Assembly (NCBI RefSeq): GCF_005116475.1
Contig: NZ_SWBO01000001.1
Location: 124,001-188,000 of the forward strand
Source of the DNA: Pedobacter cryotolerans
GTDB taxonomy: Bacteria > Bacteroidota > Bacteroidia > Sphingobacteriales > Sphingobacteriaceae
Direction of reading: 5' to 3'
DNA: 64,000 nucleotides
Part shown: positions 45,051-54,238 of the stretch, piece after piece
Numbering within the stretch: the first letter of the stretch is position 1
Layout of the letters: each line of letters begins with the position of its first letter
Position numbers and translations under genes: made by a program
The notes under the pieces: model-generated
The model's database searches: none
What the model was told of the DNA's origin: nothing
Seen by the model: only the letters and a program-made list of their open reading frames with translations

Positions 45051-45087
45051 AATTGAAACAATAGTTTTATTATTTCGTTGAATAGAA

Positions 45088-45738
45088 ATGAAACGCTTAA
45101 TTCTATTTTTATTGTTGTTTAGTTTTATTACCGCTTGCACCAGCGACAAAAAAGATAATAAAATTGAAGATAGTGCTGTAGCTATAACAGACACCGTTAA
45201 AACCACACTGCCAAAAGATGATGGCGACGGTTTATCTCAGCAAGACTCTATAAAAGCCACTGCAAGGCAAGTGCTAACTTTCTTAAAACAAAATAATTAC
45301 GCAGAGCTGATTAAATATTTTTCTGCCGATGGCGTTAGGTTTGTTCCTTATGGATTTATAGATACGGCAAACTCAAAAAAACTTACTCCTGAAGATTTTT
45401 TAGAATCGATTAATAAACAATGGACCTTAACTTGGGGGAGTTACGATGGTACTGGAGATCCGATTAAACTTTCGGTGCCCGCATATCTTAAAAAGTTTGT
45501 TTACAATGCAGATTATCTAGCTGCGGAAGCCGTGGGTTACGATCAAATTATTAAGCAAGGCAATTCGCTAAATAATTTAAAAACGATTTATCCAAATCAT
45601 CATTTTATCGAATATCATTTTAGTGGTTTCGACCAAAAATTAGACGGAATGGATTGGACAACTCTCCGTTTGGTATTCGAAAAAATTGATGGGCAATATT
45701 TCTTGGTGGCTTTGATCCACGATCAGTGGACGGTTTAG
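45088..45738 (+). CDS. Predicted lipoprotein within the rpsP-rplS cluster
   Basis: 216 residues. Signal peptide ending in FITACTSDKKD, a lipobox-like site with Cys at about 17. The mature part is an alpha/beta domain with aromatic residues (FLKQNNYAELIKYFSADGVR, TLRLVFEKIDGQYFLVALIH), close in feel to SnoaL/NTF2-like folds, but I cannot assign a family. It is inserted between rimM and trmD on the same strand, 37 bases after rimM, so expression with the cluster is likely. Confidence 0.8.
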   Translation: MKRLILFLLLFSFITACTSDKKDNKIEDSAVAITDTVKTTLPKDDGDGLSQQDSIKATARQVLTFLKQNNYAELIKYFSADGVRFVPYGFIDTANSKKLTPEDFLESINKQWTLTWGSYDGTGDPIKLSVPAYLKKFVYNADYLAAEAVGYDQIIKQGNSLNNLKTIYPNHHFIEYHFSGFDQKLDGMDWTTLRLVFEKIDGQYFLVALIHDQWTV

Positions 45739-45837
45739 AAATGTTCTGTAACGATCAACATTAAGAAATTAAGAAAAATTAAGTGTTTATGCAAATTAAG
45801 CCCTAATGTCATTTCTTAAGCCGGAGTTCGATTAATG

Positions 45838-45945
45838 TTTTTATAACACCCCGGTCTGCGACCACCCTCCGACGTGTCGGAGGGAATTGCAACCTCCATT
45901 CCCCTCCTTTGGAGGGGTGCCTGAAAGGCGGGGTGGTTAAAACCG
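45838..45945. repeat. GC-rich multi-hairpin element
   Basis: Outer arms AACACCCCG (45843-45851) and CGGGGTGGTT (45928-45937) pair imperfectly. Inside are CCCTCCGAC/GTCGGAGGG (45863-45882) and CCCCTCC/GGAGGGG (45900-45916). The GC content is much higher than the surroundings. It borders a truncated regulator gene and resembles a small mobile REP/MITE-like element. Confidence 0.55.
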
Positions 45946-45998
45946 AAATATACTGCTTACATGAAGCCCAATCAACCACCTTGATTCGTATCTTCACG

Positions 45999-46103
45999 AA
46001 CCAAGGCGAAAAATACGTACCATCAACTGTGTTAGCCTTAAAAATGGCGAAAGTTTTCAACATTGCTGTTGAGGAGATTTTTCAATTAGAAGAAGTAGAC
46101 TAA
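45999..46103 (+). pseudogene. C-terminal remnant of an XRE-type HTH regulator
   Basis: GEKYVPSTVLALKMAKVFNI followed by [12 protein letters not shown] matches the last third of small Xre regulators (usually KGKYxPSLxLAxKIAxxFxxxxEEIF). The N-terminal DNA-contact helices are not readable upstream, where the frame is degenerate and the GC-rich hairpin element ends at about 45945. It is probably a gene truncated by that insertion, and not functional. Confidence 0.6.
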
Positions 46104-46167
46104 TGCATCGCGGTTTAAGCTCTGCGAACAGAAAATCATCGCTCTGCGCCAAACGCTAAACTATTCT

Positions 46168-46175
46168 TACCTTTG
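46168..46175 (+). promoter_or_regulatory. -7 box directly before trmD
   Basis: TACCTTTG (TAnnTTTG) ends 4 bases before the trmD start codon at 46180, so transcription from it would begin at or within a few bases of the ATG, giving a leaderless or nearly leaderless mRNA. No clear -33 TTTG was seen. Confidence 0.4.
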
Positions 46176-46179
46176 CACC

Positions 46180-46854
46180 ATGCGTTTTGATATCATATCC
46201 GTTTTGCCAGATTTATTAACCAGTCCTTTTGCACATTCTATTTTACTGCGTGCACAAAAAAAGGGAGTTGCAGAAATTGTAGTACATAATTTAAGAGATT
46301 ATGCCACCAATAAGCAAAAAAGTGTGGATGATTATCCTTATGGTGGTGGTAGCGGCATGATCATGTCTATAGAGCCATTTGCGCTTTGTATAGAAAAGTT
46401 AAAAAGCGAACGTGATTATGATGAAGTGATTTTTATGAGCCCAGATGGAGAAACATTAAATCAAACCATCGCCAACCAATTATCTACCTTAAAAAATGTC
46501 ATCATTTTATGCGGGCACTATAAAGGCATAGACCAACGCATACGCGATATTTTTGTAACTCGTGAGATTTCCATAGGCGATTATGTTTTAAGTGGCGGAG
46601 AGCTGCCTGCTGCGGTTGTGGTTGATGCTGTTGTACGTTTAATACCTGGCGTATTAAATGATGAGACTTCTGCTTTATCTGATAGTTTTCAAGGCGAATT
46701 GTTAGATGCACCAAATTATACGCGACCTGCCGATTGGCGTGGACATACGGTACCAGATATTTTATTGAGCGGCCACCAAGCTAAAATTAATGAATGGCGC
46801 CATGATGAGGCGCTAAAACGTACACAGGAGCGTAGACCAGATTTACTAGAGTAA
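46180..46854 (+). CDS. trmD: tRNA (guanine37-N1)-methyltransferase
   Basis: 224 residues with the TrmD trefoil-knot motifs: [93 protein letters not shown]. It methylates G37 of tRNAs with SAM to prevent frameshifting. Normal length. Its own -7 box at 46168 suggests transcription separate from rpsP-rimM. Confidence 0.96.
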   Translation: MRFDIISVLPDLLTSPFAHSILLRAQKKGVAEIVVHNLRDYATNKQKSVDDYPYGGGSGMIMSIEPFALCIEKLKSERDYDEVIFMSPDGETLNQTIANQLSTLKNVIILCGHYKGIDQRIRDIFVTREISIGDYVLSGGELPAAVVVDAVVRLIPGVLNDETSALSDSFQGELLDAPNYTRPADWRGHTVPDILLSGHQAKINEWRHDEALKRTQERRPDLLE

Positions 46855-47090
46855 TTGTTGAGTCGGGAAGCTGTGGAGTTGTTAAGGCGTACCAAACAAC
46901 TCCACAACTTAACATCTTACCGACTCCACCACTCAGCAACTTACCAACTCAACCCCCTCGTCGTTGTGGAAAAAACGCGATTTGTTAAAAAATAAAATAA
47001 TTTTAAAATCTACTTTTTTTTGTAAAATAAAATCCCTAATATTGCAGTCCGATTTTAAACATAAAAAAATCGGCTTAATAGCTTAAAATC

Positions 47091-47438
47091 ATGGATTTAG
47101 TAAAATTTGTAGAAGAGCAGGTAATCGCGAAAAATGAGTTTCCTTCTTTCAAATCAGGAGATACAATTAGTGTACACTATAAAATTCGCGAAGGTAATAA
47201 AGAACGTATTCAAATTTACCAAGGTGTAGTTATTCAACGTAATAGCGCAGGTGCAAACGAAACGTTTACTGTTCGTAAAATGAGTAATGGTGTTGGTGTA
47301 GAGCGTATCTTCCCAATCAATTCTCCAAATATCGATAAAGTAGAAGTTAACAGTCACGGTAAAGTGCGTAGAGCTAAATTGTTCTATTTACGTGAATTAA
47401 CTGGTAAAGCTGCTCGTATCAAATCTTTAAGAAAATAA
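47091..47438 (+). CDS. rplS: 50S ribosomal protein L19
   Basis: 115 residues, full length. Motifs: [62 protein letters not shown] and [18 protein letters not shown]. It sits at the 30S/50S interface. The 236-base gap to trmD means it may have its own promoter (an imperfect TAATATTG at 47037-47044). A terminator follows. Confidence 0.97.
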   Translation: MDLVKFVEEQVIAKNEFPSFKSGDTISVHYKIREGNKERIQIYQGVVIQRNSAGANETFTVRKMSNGVGVERIFPINSPNIDKVEVNSHGKVRRAKLFYLRELTGKAARIKSLRK

Positions 47439-47458
47439 TATTCTTAATAAAGATATAT

Positions 47459-47492
47459 AACCTTCACGATTAGTTTCGTGGAGGTTTTTTTG
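47459..47492 (+). terminator. Terminator after rplS
   Basis: AACCTTCACGA (47459-47469) and TCGTGGAGGTT (47476-47486) pair with one G-T step, followed by a run of T. It ends 20 bases after the rplS stop region. Confidence 0.78.
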
Positions 47493-47588
47493 TTTCTATC
47501 TTTGCCCCACCAATTATAAAACTGATTAAAGAAGATTTACCCAAATACGCATTATTGGGGTAATGCTAGCTTTATAAAACTGAACAAA

Positions 47589-48815
47589 ATGAAAGACTTA
47601 TTAAAAAAGTACGAAGAGAAACAACCTGAAATTGTTTTCGAGTGGAAAGACAAAGAATCTGAAGCCGAAGGATGGGTTGTAATTAACTCTTTGCGTGGTG
47701 GCGCTGCTGGTGGCGGTACACGTATGCGTAAAGGCTTAGATAAACGTGAGGTAGAATCGCTGGCCAAAACAATGGAAGTGAAATTTACTGTATCTGGTCC
47801 ACCAATTGGTGGTGCAAAATCTGGTATCAACTTCGATCCGGCAGATCCGCGTAAAAAGGAAGTGCTAGAACGTTGGTACAAAGCGGTAATGCCTTTATTA
47901 AAAAGTTATTATGGCACCGGAGGCGATTTAAATATCGATGAAATACATGAAGTTATTCCAATAACGGAAAGCTATGGCTTATGGCATCCGCAAGAAGGCG
48001 TAATTAGTGGGCATTACCAAGCTAGAGAAAACGAACGTATCCATCAAATTGGTCAATTGCGTTATGGTGTTTCTAAAGTGCTCGAAGATTTAGATTACAC
48101 CCCAGATATTAAAAGAAAATATAAAGTTGCCGATATGATTACCGGTTATGGTGTGTCTGAGTCGATTAGACATTTTTACAACATTTGGGGTGGAGAATTA
48201 GCTGGCAAAAAAGCAATTATACAAGGTTGGGGCAATGTTGCGGCGGCTGCTGGATATTATTTAGCGCAACATGGTGTTAAAATTGTTGGTATCATAGATC
48301 GTGTTGGTGGTTTAATTAATCCCGATGGTTTTACAGAAAAGGAGATTAAAACGTTATTTAATAATAGAGTAAACAACACTTTGGTTGCTGATAATTTAAT
48401 ACCCTTTGCCGAAGCGAGTGAAAAAGTTTGGAATGTTGGAGCAGAGATTTTTGTGCCTGCAGCTTCATCAAGGTTGGTACAGCAAAGTGAAGTAGACCAA
48501 ATGATTAAAGGCGGTTTAGAGGTGATTGCTTGCGGTGCAAACGTGCCTTTTGCTGATAAGGAAATCTTTTTTGGTAGTATTATGGAACATGCAGATAATC
48601 ATGTTGCGGTAATTCCAGATTTTATTGCCAATTGCGGAATGGCTAGGGTTTTTGCATACTTAATGCAACGAAATGTAGAAATGAGTGATGATGCGATCTT
48701 TAGCGATGCTTCATCTGTAATTAAAGATGCTTTAATAGCAGTCTATAATTCTTCGAATAAAAAAACAAATTTATCAAGTACTGCTTTTGAAATAGCATTA
48801 AAACAATTGGTGTAA
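47589..48815 (+). CDS. Glu/Leu/Phe/Val family dehydrogenase (glutamate dehydrogenase-like)
   Basis: 408 residues. The N-terminal dimerisation/catalytic domain has SLRGGAAGGGTRMRKGLDKR EV and PPIGGAKSGINFDPADP with the Lys of this class. A Rossmann NAD(P) domain follows (AIIQGWGNVAAAAGYYLAQH, KIVGIIDRVGG) with ITGYGVSESI before it. It would interconvert glutamate and 2-oxoglutarate, or deaminate a branched/aromatic amino acid; the substrate is not decided by the sequence. A -7-like TATCTTTG lies at 47497. It is followed 1 base later by the MscS-type gene. Confidence 0.88.
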   Translation: MKDLLKKYEEKQPEIVFEWKDKESEAEGWVVINSLRGGAAGGGTRMRKGLDKREVESLAKTMEVKFTVSGPPIGGAKSGINFDPADPRKKEVLERWYKAVMPLLKSYYGTGGDLNIDEIHEVIPITESYGLWHPQEGVISGHYQARENERIHQIGQLRYGVSKVLEDLDYTPDIKRKYKVADMITGYGVSESIRHFYNIWGGELAGKKAIIQGWGNVAAAAGYYLAQHGVKIVGIIDRVGGLINPDGFTEKEIKTLFNNRVNNTLVADNLIPFAEASEKVWNVGAEIFVPAASSRLVQQSEVDQMIKGGLEVIACGANVPFADKEIFFGSIMEHADNHVAVIPDFIANCGMARVFAYLMQRNVEMSDDAIFSDASSVIKDALIAVYNSSNKKTNLSSTAFEIALKQLV

Positions 48816-48816
48816 A

Positions 48817-49956
48817 ATGAATAGCGAATTTTTTGAACAGGTAATTTGGGGCAACACCGTACAGGCGTATTGCTTGTTTTTTGCAATAATCTTAATAGGT
48901 TTTTTACTTAAAAGAATTGTTTCAAAAGGGATAAGTAAATTGCTTTTTAAACTGTTTAAAAAATTTGCCGAAGAGGTTCAAATAGATACTTTTATAGCTT
49001 TGCTATTAAAGCCATTTGAATTTTTTATTAGCATCGCATCGTTATACTTGGCCATAAACCAACTTAAACACCCCTTCGAGTTAGGGGTGTTTAATTATAC
49101 CAGGTTGGTAGATAAAGTTAAAATTAAAGATGTTTTTACACTAGGTGAGCTGTTCGATAAAATATTCCTTTTCTTAATTATTCTATCTTTTTTCTGGATT
49201 ATATTAAGAATTATAGATTTTGTTGCACACGTATTTACCTATAAAGCGTTTAAATCTGAGAATAAGGCAGATGACCAGTTAGTACCATTTTTAAAAGAGC
49301 TTTTTAAGTTTATTATTTATTTTATTGGGTTTTTTGTGCTTTTAGGCTACGTTTTTGAAGTTAATGCCTTAAGCTTAATTACTGGTTTAGGTATTGGAGG
49401 TATAGCAATTGCTTTGGCTGCCAAAGAAAGCTTAGAAAACTTAATCGGATCGTTTACCATATTTATAGACAAACCTTTTACCGTTGGCGATTTAGTTAAA
49501 GTTGATGGCGTAGAAGGCACCATTGAGAAGGTAGGCTTTAGAAGCACTGTTTTACGAAGCATTGATAAAACCACCATTATTATCCCTAACAGAGCGATGA
49601 TAGATGGCGTTTTAGAAAATTTAACTCGAAGAAACTTTCGTAGAGTGAAGTTTAACATCGGTATTACTTACGAAACTAGCTCAGAAACGATAGCCAAAAT
49701 TATTGAAGACTTAAATAATTATTTAGTTGATAACATTGAAACATCTGATAACGTAGTAACTTTTGATAGTTTTGGAGATTCTGCCATAAATATTCAAATA
49801 CTATATTTGGTACAGAACCCAGATTTTAATGCCTACTTGAAGGTTAAGGAAAGCGTTAATTTTAAGATTATTGAGATTGTAAAACAATATGGTTCTGATT
49901 TTGCTTATCCAACGCAGAGAACAATTGGCGAAAATCCTACAGCACCAAAAAAGTAA
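48817..49956 (+). CDS. MscS family mechanosensitive channel
   Basis: 379 residues. Four or five N-terminal transmembrane helices, with the channel helix and MscS domain near 180-260: LGIGGIAIALAAKESLENLI GSFTIFIDKPFTVGDLVKVD, then TIEKVGFRSTVLRSIDKTTI and IPNRAMIDGVLENLTRRNFR. It releases solutes during hypo-osmotic shock. It starts 1 base after the dehydrogenase stop, so they form one operon, ended by a terminator at about 49995-50025. Confidence 0.92.
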   Translation: MNSEFFEQVIWGNTVQAYCLFFAIILIGFLLKRIVSKGISKLLFKLFKKFAEEVQIDTFIALLLKPFEFFISIASLYLAINQLKHPFELGVFNYTRLVDKVKIKDVFTLGELFDKIFLFLIILSFFWIILRIIDFVAHVFTYKAFKSENKADDQLVPFLKELFKFIIYFIGFFVLLGYVFEVNALSLITGLGIGGIAIALAAKESLENLIGSFTIFIDKPFTVGDLVKVDGVEGTIEKVGFRSTVLRSIDKTTIIIPNRAMIDGVLENLTRRNFRRVKFNIGITYETSSETIAKIIEDLNNYLVDNIETSDNVVTFDSFGDSAINIQILYLVQNPDFNAYLKVKESVNFKIIEIVKQYGSDFAYPTQRTIGENPTAPKK

Positions 49957-49981
49957 CTGAAAACTTCTAAAGTCTTAATTA

Positions 49982-50189
49982 GAAAAGCAAATCCAGAAGC
50001 TCGATTATTGTTAGTCGGGCTTTTTTGCTTTATCTTTTTTAATTATCCTTCGACTACGCTCAGGATGACAATTAAAAAAGTATATCGCAACAATCCCGTT
50101 TAGTTAACGCTGTTTTATTCTGCTATGAGGGGTTGCAAACTACCTAAGAACCAGCAACTTTGTGATATAAACCTGATTGCAGTGGAAAC
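49982..50189 (+). repeat. 208-base dispersed repeat, copy A
   Basis: Nearly identical to the reverse complement of 62841-63047, with about eight differences by eye over 208 bases. It contains a terminator-like hairpin (AAGCTCGATTATT with TTAGTCGGGCTTTTTT), the motif CCTTCGACTACGCTCAGGAT and the later segment TTCTGCTATGAGGGGTTGCA. It begins soon after the mscS-like stop, so the repeat also supplies that gene's terminator. A weaker copy is at 3303-3430, and a fragment related to its end at about 57150-57210. Confidence 0.8.
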
Positions 50190-50440
50190 CAAATTCTTCA
50201 TTTGGTTGTAACAAAAAGCAGGGCTGGATTTGCCCAAAAACTACTGACAATGTTTTTCAAAAAAATATTGATTTAAGGCAGTTGAAAAATTAGCTTTAGT
50301 CGAAAGTTCTCAAGCATTCGTCATTGCGAGGGAAGCGCAGCGACGAGGCAAACTTTTATAAAAAGGAAACATTTAGTAGCTAAAATGCATGAATGATTGC
50401 TTCGCCTTGTGAAAACAGAGGGTCGCAATGACGATTTTTT
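50190..50440. other. Intergenic remainder before psd
   Basis: Low-coding sequence with GTCATTGCGAGGGAAGCGCA near 50320-50340, followed later by GGTCGCAATGACG near 50420. These two are inverted partial copies of a GCAATGAC motif, a REP-like arrangement. No gene. Confidence 0.4.
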
Positions 50441-51100
50441 TTAGCTTAACTCTGCTAAAACGGTAATGCCGCCTTTTACAACCTGATCTAATTGTAGATT
50501 AACCTTGGTGCCAACTGGCAAGAAAATATCTACCCTAGAACCGAATTTGATGAAGCCAAACTGTTCTGCTTGTGTAACATGATCACCTTCTTTTATGTAC
50601 CAAACAATTCTACGAGCCAAAGCGCCAGCAATTTGTCTGAATAAAACAGGAGTGCCATTTGCATGTTCTACAACGGTGGTAGTACGCTCATTTTCGGTGC
50701 TCGATTTTGGGTTCCAAGCGGCTAAATATTTACCTGGGTGATATTTAAAAAACTTAACCACACCAGAAATTGGATTTCGGTTAATGTGTACATTTACTGG
50801 CGACATAAAAATAGAAACCTGTAAACGTTTGTCTTTAAAATACTCACCTTCTTCGGTTTCTTCAATTACCACAACTTTACCATCTGCAGGGCAAATCACC
50901 AAATTATGGCCATTGGTAAATGTTCTTTTTGGGTTTCTAAAAAATTGTAAAACAATAAGAAATAAAGCTAATGATAGCACATAAACACTCCAACGTAACC
51001 AAGCTAAATCAGCAAAATAATATTCTATAAGTGCATTTAGTATCAGTGCAAATAGTATGGTAAGTGCAATTGAGGTATATCCTTCTTTATGTATTGTCAT
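50441..51100 (-). CDS. psd: Phosphatidylserine decarboxylase
   Basis: 219 residues of the short, Bacteroidetes/archaeal-type Psd. Two N-terminal transmembrane helices (SIALTILFALILNALIEYYF, WSVYVLSLALFLIVLQFF). The catalytic self-cleavage motif is GFIKFGSRVDIFLP (GS, pyruvoyl formed from Ser). Other motifs: GTPVLFRQIAGALARRIVWY and VNVHINRNPISGVVKFFKYH PGKYLAAWNPKSS. It makes phosphatidylethanolamine from phosphatidylserine, downstream of cdsA-derived CDP-diacylglycerol. It follows hpt by 111 bases on the same strand. Confidence 0.93.
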   Translation of the reverse strand: MTIHKEGYTSIALTILFALILNALIEYYFADLAWLRWSVYVLSLALFLIVLQFFRNPKRTFTNGHNLVICPADGKVVVIEETEEGEYFKDKRLQVSIFMSPVNVHINRNPISGVVKFFKYHPGKYLAAWNPKSSTENERTTTVVEHANGTPVLFRQIAGALARRIVWYIKEGDHVTQAEQFGFIKFGSRVDIFLPVGTKVNLQLDQVVKGGITVLAELS

Positions 51101-51211
51101 TGGTTTTTGTTTTACTGCCGCAAAAATCGGAAAAATAAATTAGATTATTGCAGTAATATCAATTAGTCAATTGATGAATACAAGAAACCTTACCAATCTA
51201 AAATCTAAAAA

Positions 51212-51748
51212 CTATATAGCTCTATAGATATCTTTTAAGTTTCTGCCTAGGCCATCGTAATCTAAGCCATAGCCAACAACAAATTCGTTAGGTATTTCGA
51301 AACCAACATAAGTTAGTTCTTCAATTGGTTGTAAAAGAGCAGCAGGTTTAAAAAGGAGGCTGCAAACCCTAACCGATGCTGGTTTTTGTGCGTTTACTTT
51401 TTCTAAAATATATTTAAGGGTTAGGCCAGTATCAACAATATCTTCTACAATAATCACGTCTCTACCTTCCAAATCTTCGGGCAAACCAAAAGCTTCCTTA
51501 ATTTGTCCGCTGCTTTCGGTGCCTTTGTAAGAAGCAACCCTAATAAAACCAACTTCGCAAGCAATGTCAATTTCTTTTAGCAAGTCTGCCATAAATAAAA
51601 AACTGCCATTTAGTACACCAATAAAAATTGGACACTTCTCTTCATAATCCACATTAAGTTGAATGCCGATTAATCGTGTTCTTTTACCAATGGTTTCATT
51701 TTCTAAAAAAATCTCAAAACCTTTATCGTGAATTTCTATTTTGTTCAT
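51212..51748 (-). CDS. hpt: Hypoxanthine phosphoribosyltransferase
   Basis: 178 residues. PRPP-binding loop VIIVEDIVDTGLTLKYILEK, and other motifs: PIFIGVLNGSFLFMADLL, SYKGTESSGQIKEAFGLPED and FVVGYGLDYDGLGRNLKDIY. It salvages hypoxanthine and guanine. It starts 9 bases after the transglycosylase gene, so it is co-transcribed with it. Confidence 0.95.
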   Translation of the reverse strand: MNKIEIHDKGFEIFLENETIGKRTRLIGIQLNVDYEEKCPIFIGVLNGSFLFMADLLKEIDIACEVGFIRVASYKGTESSGQIKEAFGLPEDLEGRDVIIVEDIVDTGLTLKYILEKVNAQKPASVRVCSLLFKPAALLQPIEELTYVGFEIPNEFVVGYGLDYDGLGRNLKDIYRAI

Positions 51749-51757
51749 TTTAACGAT

Positions 51758-53905
51758 TTAACCGCCGTTTTCTTTTTCTTTTCTTCGCTCTTCTCTCTTC
51801 TCTTGCCTAATTTCTTTCCTTGTTTTTGTACTGTCTGGTTTTACAGGGGTTTTTATTACCGTGTCTTTTTTGGCGCCAAATAATCTGTCAAATAAACCTT
51901 TAGACTGGTCCTGCATTCCGCCTGGAGGCATCTCATCATCTTCCATTTCTAGTTTATTTGTGTCAATTACTACCGAATCTGGCAATAAATATTGGCGTAA
52001 ACCTTCTCTTAACCTAACGTTGTAATAGCCGTATCCGCTAGAATCTGATGGCGTTAAACCTCTTCGAGCCATAGTGTTGCCAATGTACCTAAACCAAGGC
52101 AAAAGGTATGGTTTCAAACTGCCATCGCTCATAAATTTGTACATGGCTACCTTTGGTTTAGGAACAATATTGGCTAAAAATAAACCTTCGCCAAGTGTTA
52201 AATCTGCTGGCATTTTGCCAAAATAATGACGAGCAGCTTCGCCAATTCCATAAACGTTTGGTCCCATCTCTATAATGTTAAAATACACCTCGAGCATACG
52301 TTGTTTGCTAATCAATTTGTTGTTTTCGATTAGCCAAACAATCAAAATTTCTTCCGCTTTGCGTGCTAATGTTTTTTGGCGACTTAAGAAAACGTTTTTA
52401 ACCAATTGCATAGAAATCGTACTTCCGCCACGCTTAAATTTTTTTTCCTTAAAATTAACCGCAATTGATTTTCTGATCGACTCTTCTACAAAACCTTGAT
52501 GTCTGAAAAAAGATGGATCCTCAGAAGTTAAAAGTGCATTTTTAAAGTTCGAAGAAATATCATTAAGTCTGGTAAAGTTTGGGTTTGATGGGCCAATGGT
52601 AATATCTCTCATCGGTTTACCATACTCGTAAGGTGTATAAACAAAATCTGAATTAATTTTTTGCAAGTCGGTTTTGCCCCATTTTACAATTTTAAAATCA
52701 GTTGGTGTAAGGGTAGATTCAAATTTTACGCTATCGGGAATAGAAGTATCTAAATGAAAATTTAAACTGTATTTTAATTTGCCTTGAACTTTTATGCCTT
52801 CTAATGATTCGAATAATCCGACAGGAAAAGATTCGAAAATAGCTTGTGCATCTTGTTCCTCAGCACTAATTTTCATCTCATAAATTTTATTAGGAGATAA
52901 AGTATATTTTAAATAAGGATGAACAGTAGCTTTATTTAAAAACACGGTTGATGCACTATCTAATGCAATAAAATTTTCGCCAATTAACATTATAGCATCA
53001 ACTTTTGCATCTGGAACGATAACATCTGCATTAGAAATTCTCTTTTGGTTTACCACTAAATTTTTGATAGACCAAGATCCTGAAATTTTGAAATCATCAC
53101 CGCTGTAGTCCGCATCTTCCATTTTAGTTCTAACAGTGTCAAAACTAACTTTTGTGCTCAATTTATTTTCTAGATAAGGTAATTCTACTTTTTTGTTGTT
53201 ATCAGCAAAAAGCATTACATCAAAATTTCTGCCTCCAGGATTTACTTCTCCGTTAATATGCCAAGTTGCGGCGGTATCATTTACAATGATGGTAGATTTT
53301 AAATCGCCGCCATCTATGGTAGCAGTTTGTGTATGAAATTTTAAGGATGCAGTATCGTTATCGTTTAACTTTATTACAAAATCTTTTACCTGCATGTCAT
53401 CAGGTATTTTGTATAACATTTCATTCAATAAATCATGCGCTAAATCGGCCAGGTTTACTTTGCTTTTTGTAGTCGTGCTATCTTTCTTTTTTTGCTTAAG
53501 TATAAAATCTAAATTGGTAAGCGTATCTTTTAATACTACATTAAATGATCCTTTATCGAGGTTAATCTCTGAAAGTTTTACATTACCGAATATCAAAGGG
53601 AAAAGTTTTACGCCAACAGTAAGATCATCTATCGTAGTTAATGTATCTCTATCTTTTGGAACTACAGAAACATTTTTCAAGTTCACAGAACTTAGACCAT
53701 TAAAACCATAAGAACCTATTTTAACAGCTAGCCCATAATCTTTATCTGCTTTTGCGATGGCTTTAGCCACAATCTTGTTTAATAAAGCTTCACGCTTGCT
53801 ATAAGCGTAGGTGCCAACAGAGAGAAAAATGATTAAAAAAACACCTAAAACCCAAGCGCCAATCTTTATATACTTTTTAGGAATTTTTATTTTTGGTAGC
53901 TGCAT
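51758..53905 (-). CDS. Transglycosylase (GT51) domain protein with large AsmA-like region
   Basis: 715 residues. One N-terminal transmembrane helix (IGAWVLGVFLIIFLSVGTYA) is followed by about 400 residues of periplasmic AsmA-like beta repeats (VVPKDRDTLTTIDDLTVGVK LFPLIFGNVKLSEINLDKGS). The GT51 domain is at about 470-620: LTSEDPSFFRHQGF with the catalytic Glu, KRGGSTISMQLVKNVFLSRQ, RKAEEILIVWLIENN and EMGPNVYGIGEAARHYFGK. It polymerises lipid II glycan chains without a transpeptidase domain. A basic tail ends the protein. The hpt gene follows 9 bases later. Confidence 0.88.
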   Translation of the reverse strand: MQLPKIKIPKKYIKIGAWVLGVFLIIFLSVGTYAYSKREALLNKIVAKAIAKADKDYGLAVKIGSYGFNGLSSVNLKNVSVVPKDRDTLTTIDDLTVGVKLFPLIFGNVKLSEINLDKGSFNVVLKDTLTNLDFILKQKKKDSTTTKSKVNLADLAHDLLNEMLYKIPDDMQVKDFVIKLNDNDTASLKFHTQTATIDGGDLKSTIIVNDTAATWHINGEVNPGGRNFDVMLFADNNKKVELPYLENKLSTKVSFDTVRTKMEDADYSGDDFKISGSWSIKNLVVNQKRISNADVIVPDAKVDAIMLIGENFIALDSASTVFLNKATVHPYLKYTLSPNKIYEMKISAEEQDAQAIFESFPVGLFESLEGIKVQGKLKYSLNFHLDTSIPDSVKFESTLTPTDFKIVKWGKTDLQKINSDFVYTPYEYGKPMRDITIGPSNPNFTRLNDISSNFKNALLTSEDPSFFRHQGFVEESIRKSIAVNFKEKKFKRGGSTISMQLVKNVFLSRQKTLARKAEEILIVWLIENNKLISKQRMLEVYFNIIEMGPNVYGIGEAARHYFGKMPADLTLGEGLFLANIVPKPKVAMYKFMSDGSLKPYLLPWFRYIGNTMARRGLTPSDSSGYGYYNVRLREGLRQYLLPDSVVIDTNKLEMEDDEMPPGGMQDQSKGLFDRLFGAKKDTVIKTPVKPDSTKTRKEIRQEKREERRKEKENGG

Positions 53906-54238
53906 AAGTAGAGTAGAAATTATTGTTTAACAAACGCTTAGCGCAAATGTTTATTTCGTGTGAAGATATCAATTGTTTTTTATCTGTCACACGGAGTTCG
54001 ATGAGGGTTTAAAAATAATTATGGGTCTCATCTCAGTTCGCGTGAAGTTATTAATTGTTTTTTTAACTGTCACACGGAGTTCGATGAGGGGTTAAAAATA
54101 ATTATGTGTCTCATCTCAGTTCGTGCGAGGTTATCAATTGTTTTTCATCTGTCACAGTTTGTCTCGTTCGCGTTAAAATTACAACAAAAATAGGGATAGC
54201 AAATTTTTTGTGGCTATGTTTTGTTAATTTTGAAGCAT
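53906..54238. repeat. 82-83-base tandem repeat tract
   Basis: About 2.5 copies of an 82-83-base unit run from 53958 to 54165. Units contain TATCAATTGTTTTTTATCTG, TCACACGGAGTTCGATGAGG, TAAAAATAATTATGGGTCTC and ATCTCAGTTCGCG; copy 2 starts near 54041 and copy 3 breaks off at CTGTCACAG. The units differ by a few bases each. No gene. The last ~70 bases should hold the mrp promoter. Confidence 0.75.

Noticed and set aside
45838..45945. GC-rich repeats as a CRISPR array.
   Set aside because: Units are single, form nested hairpins and have no regular spacers. No cas genes are in the window.
53958..54165. Tandem repeats as part of a coding repeat protein.
   Set aside because: All frames contain stops and the unit length is not a multiple of 3.
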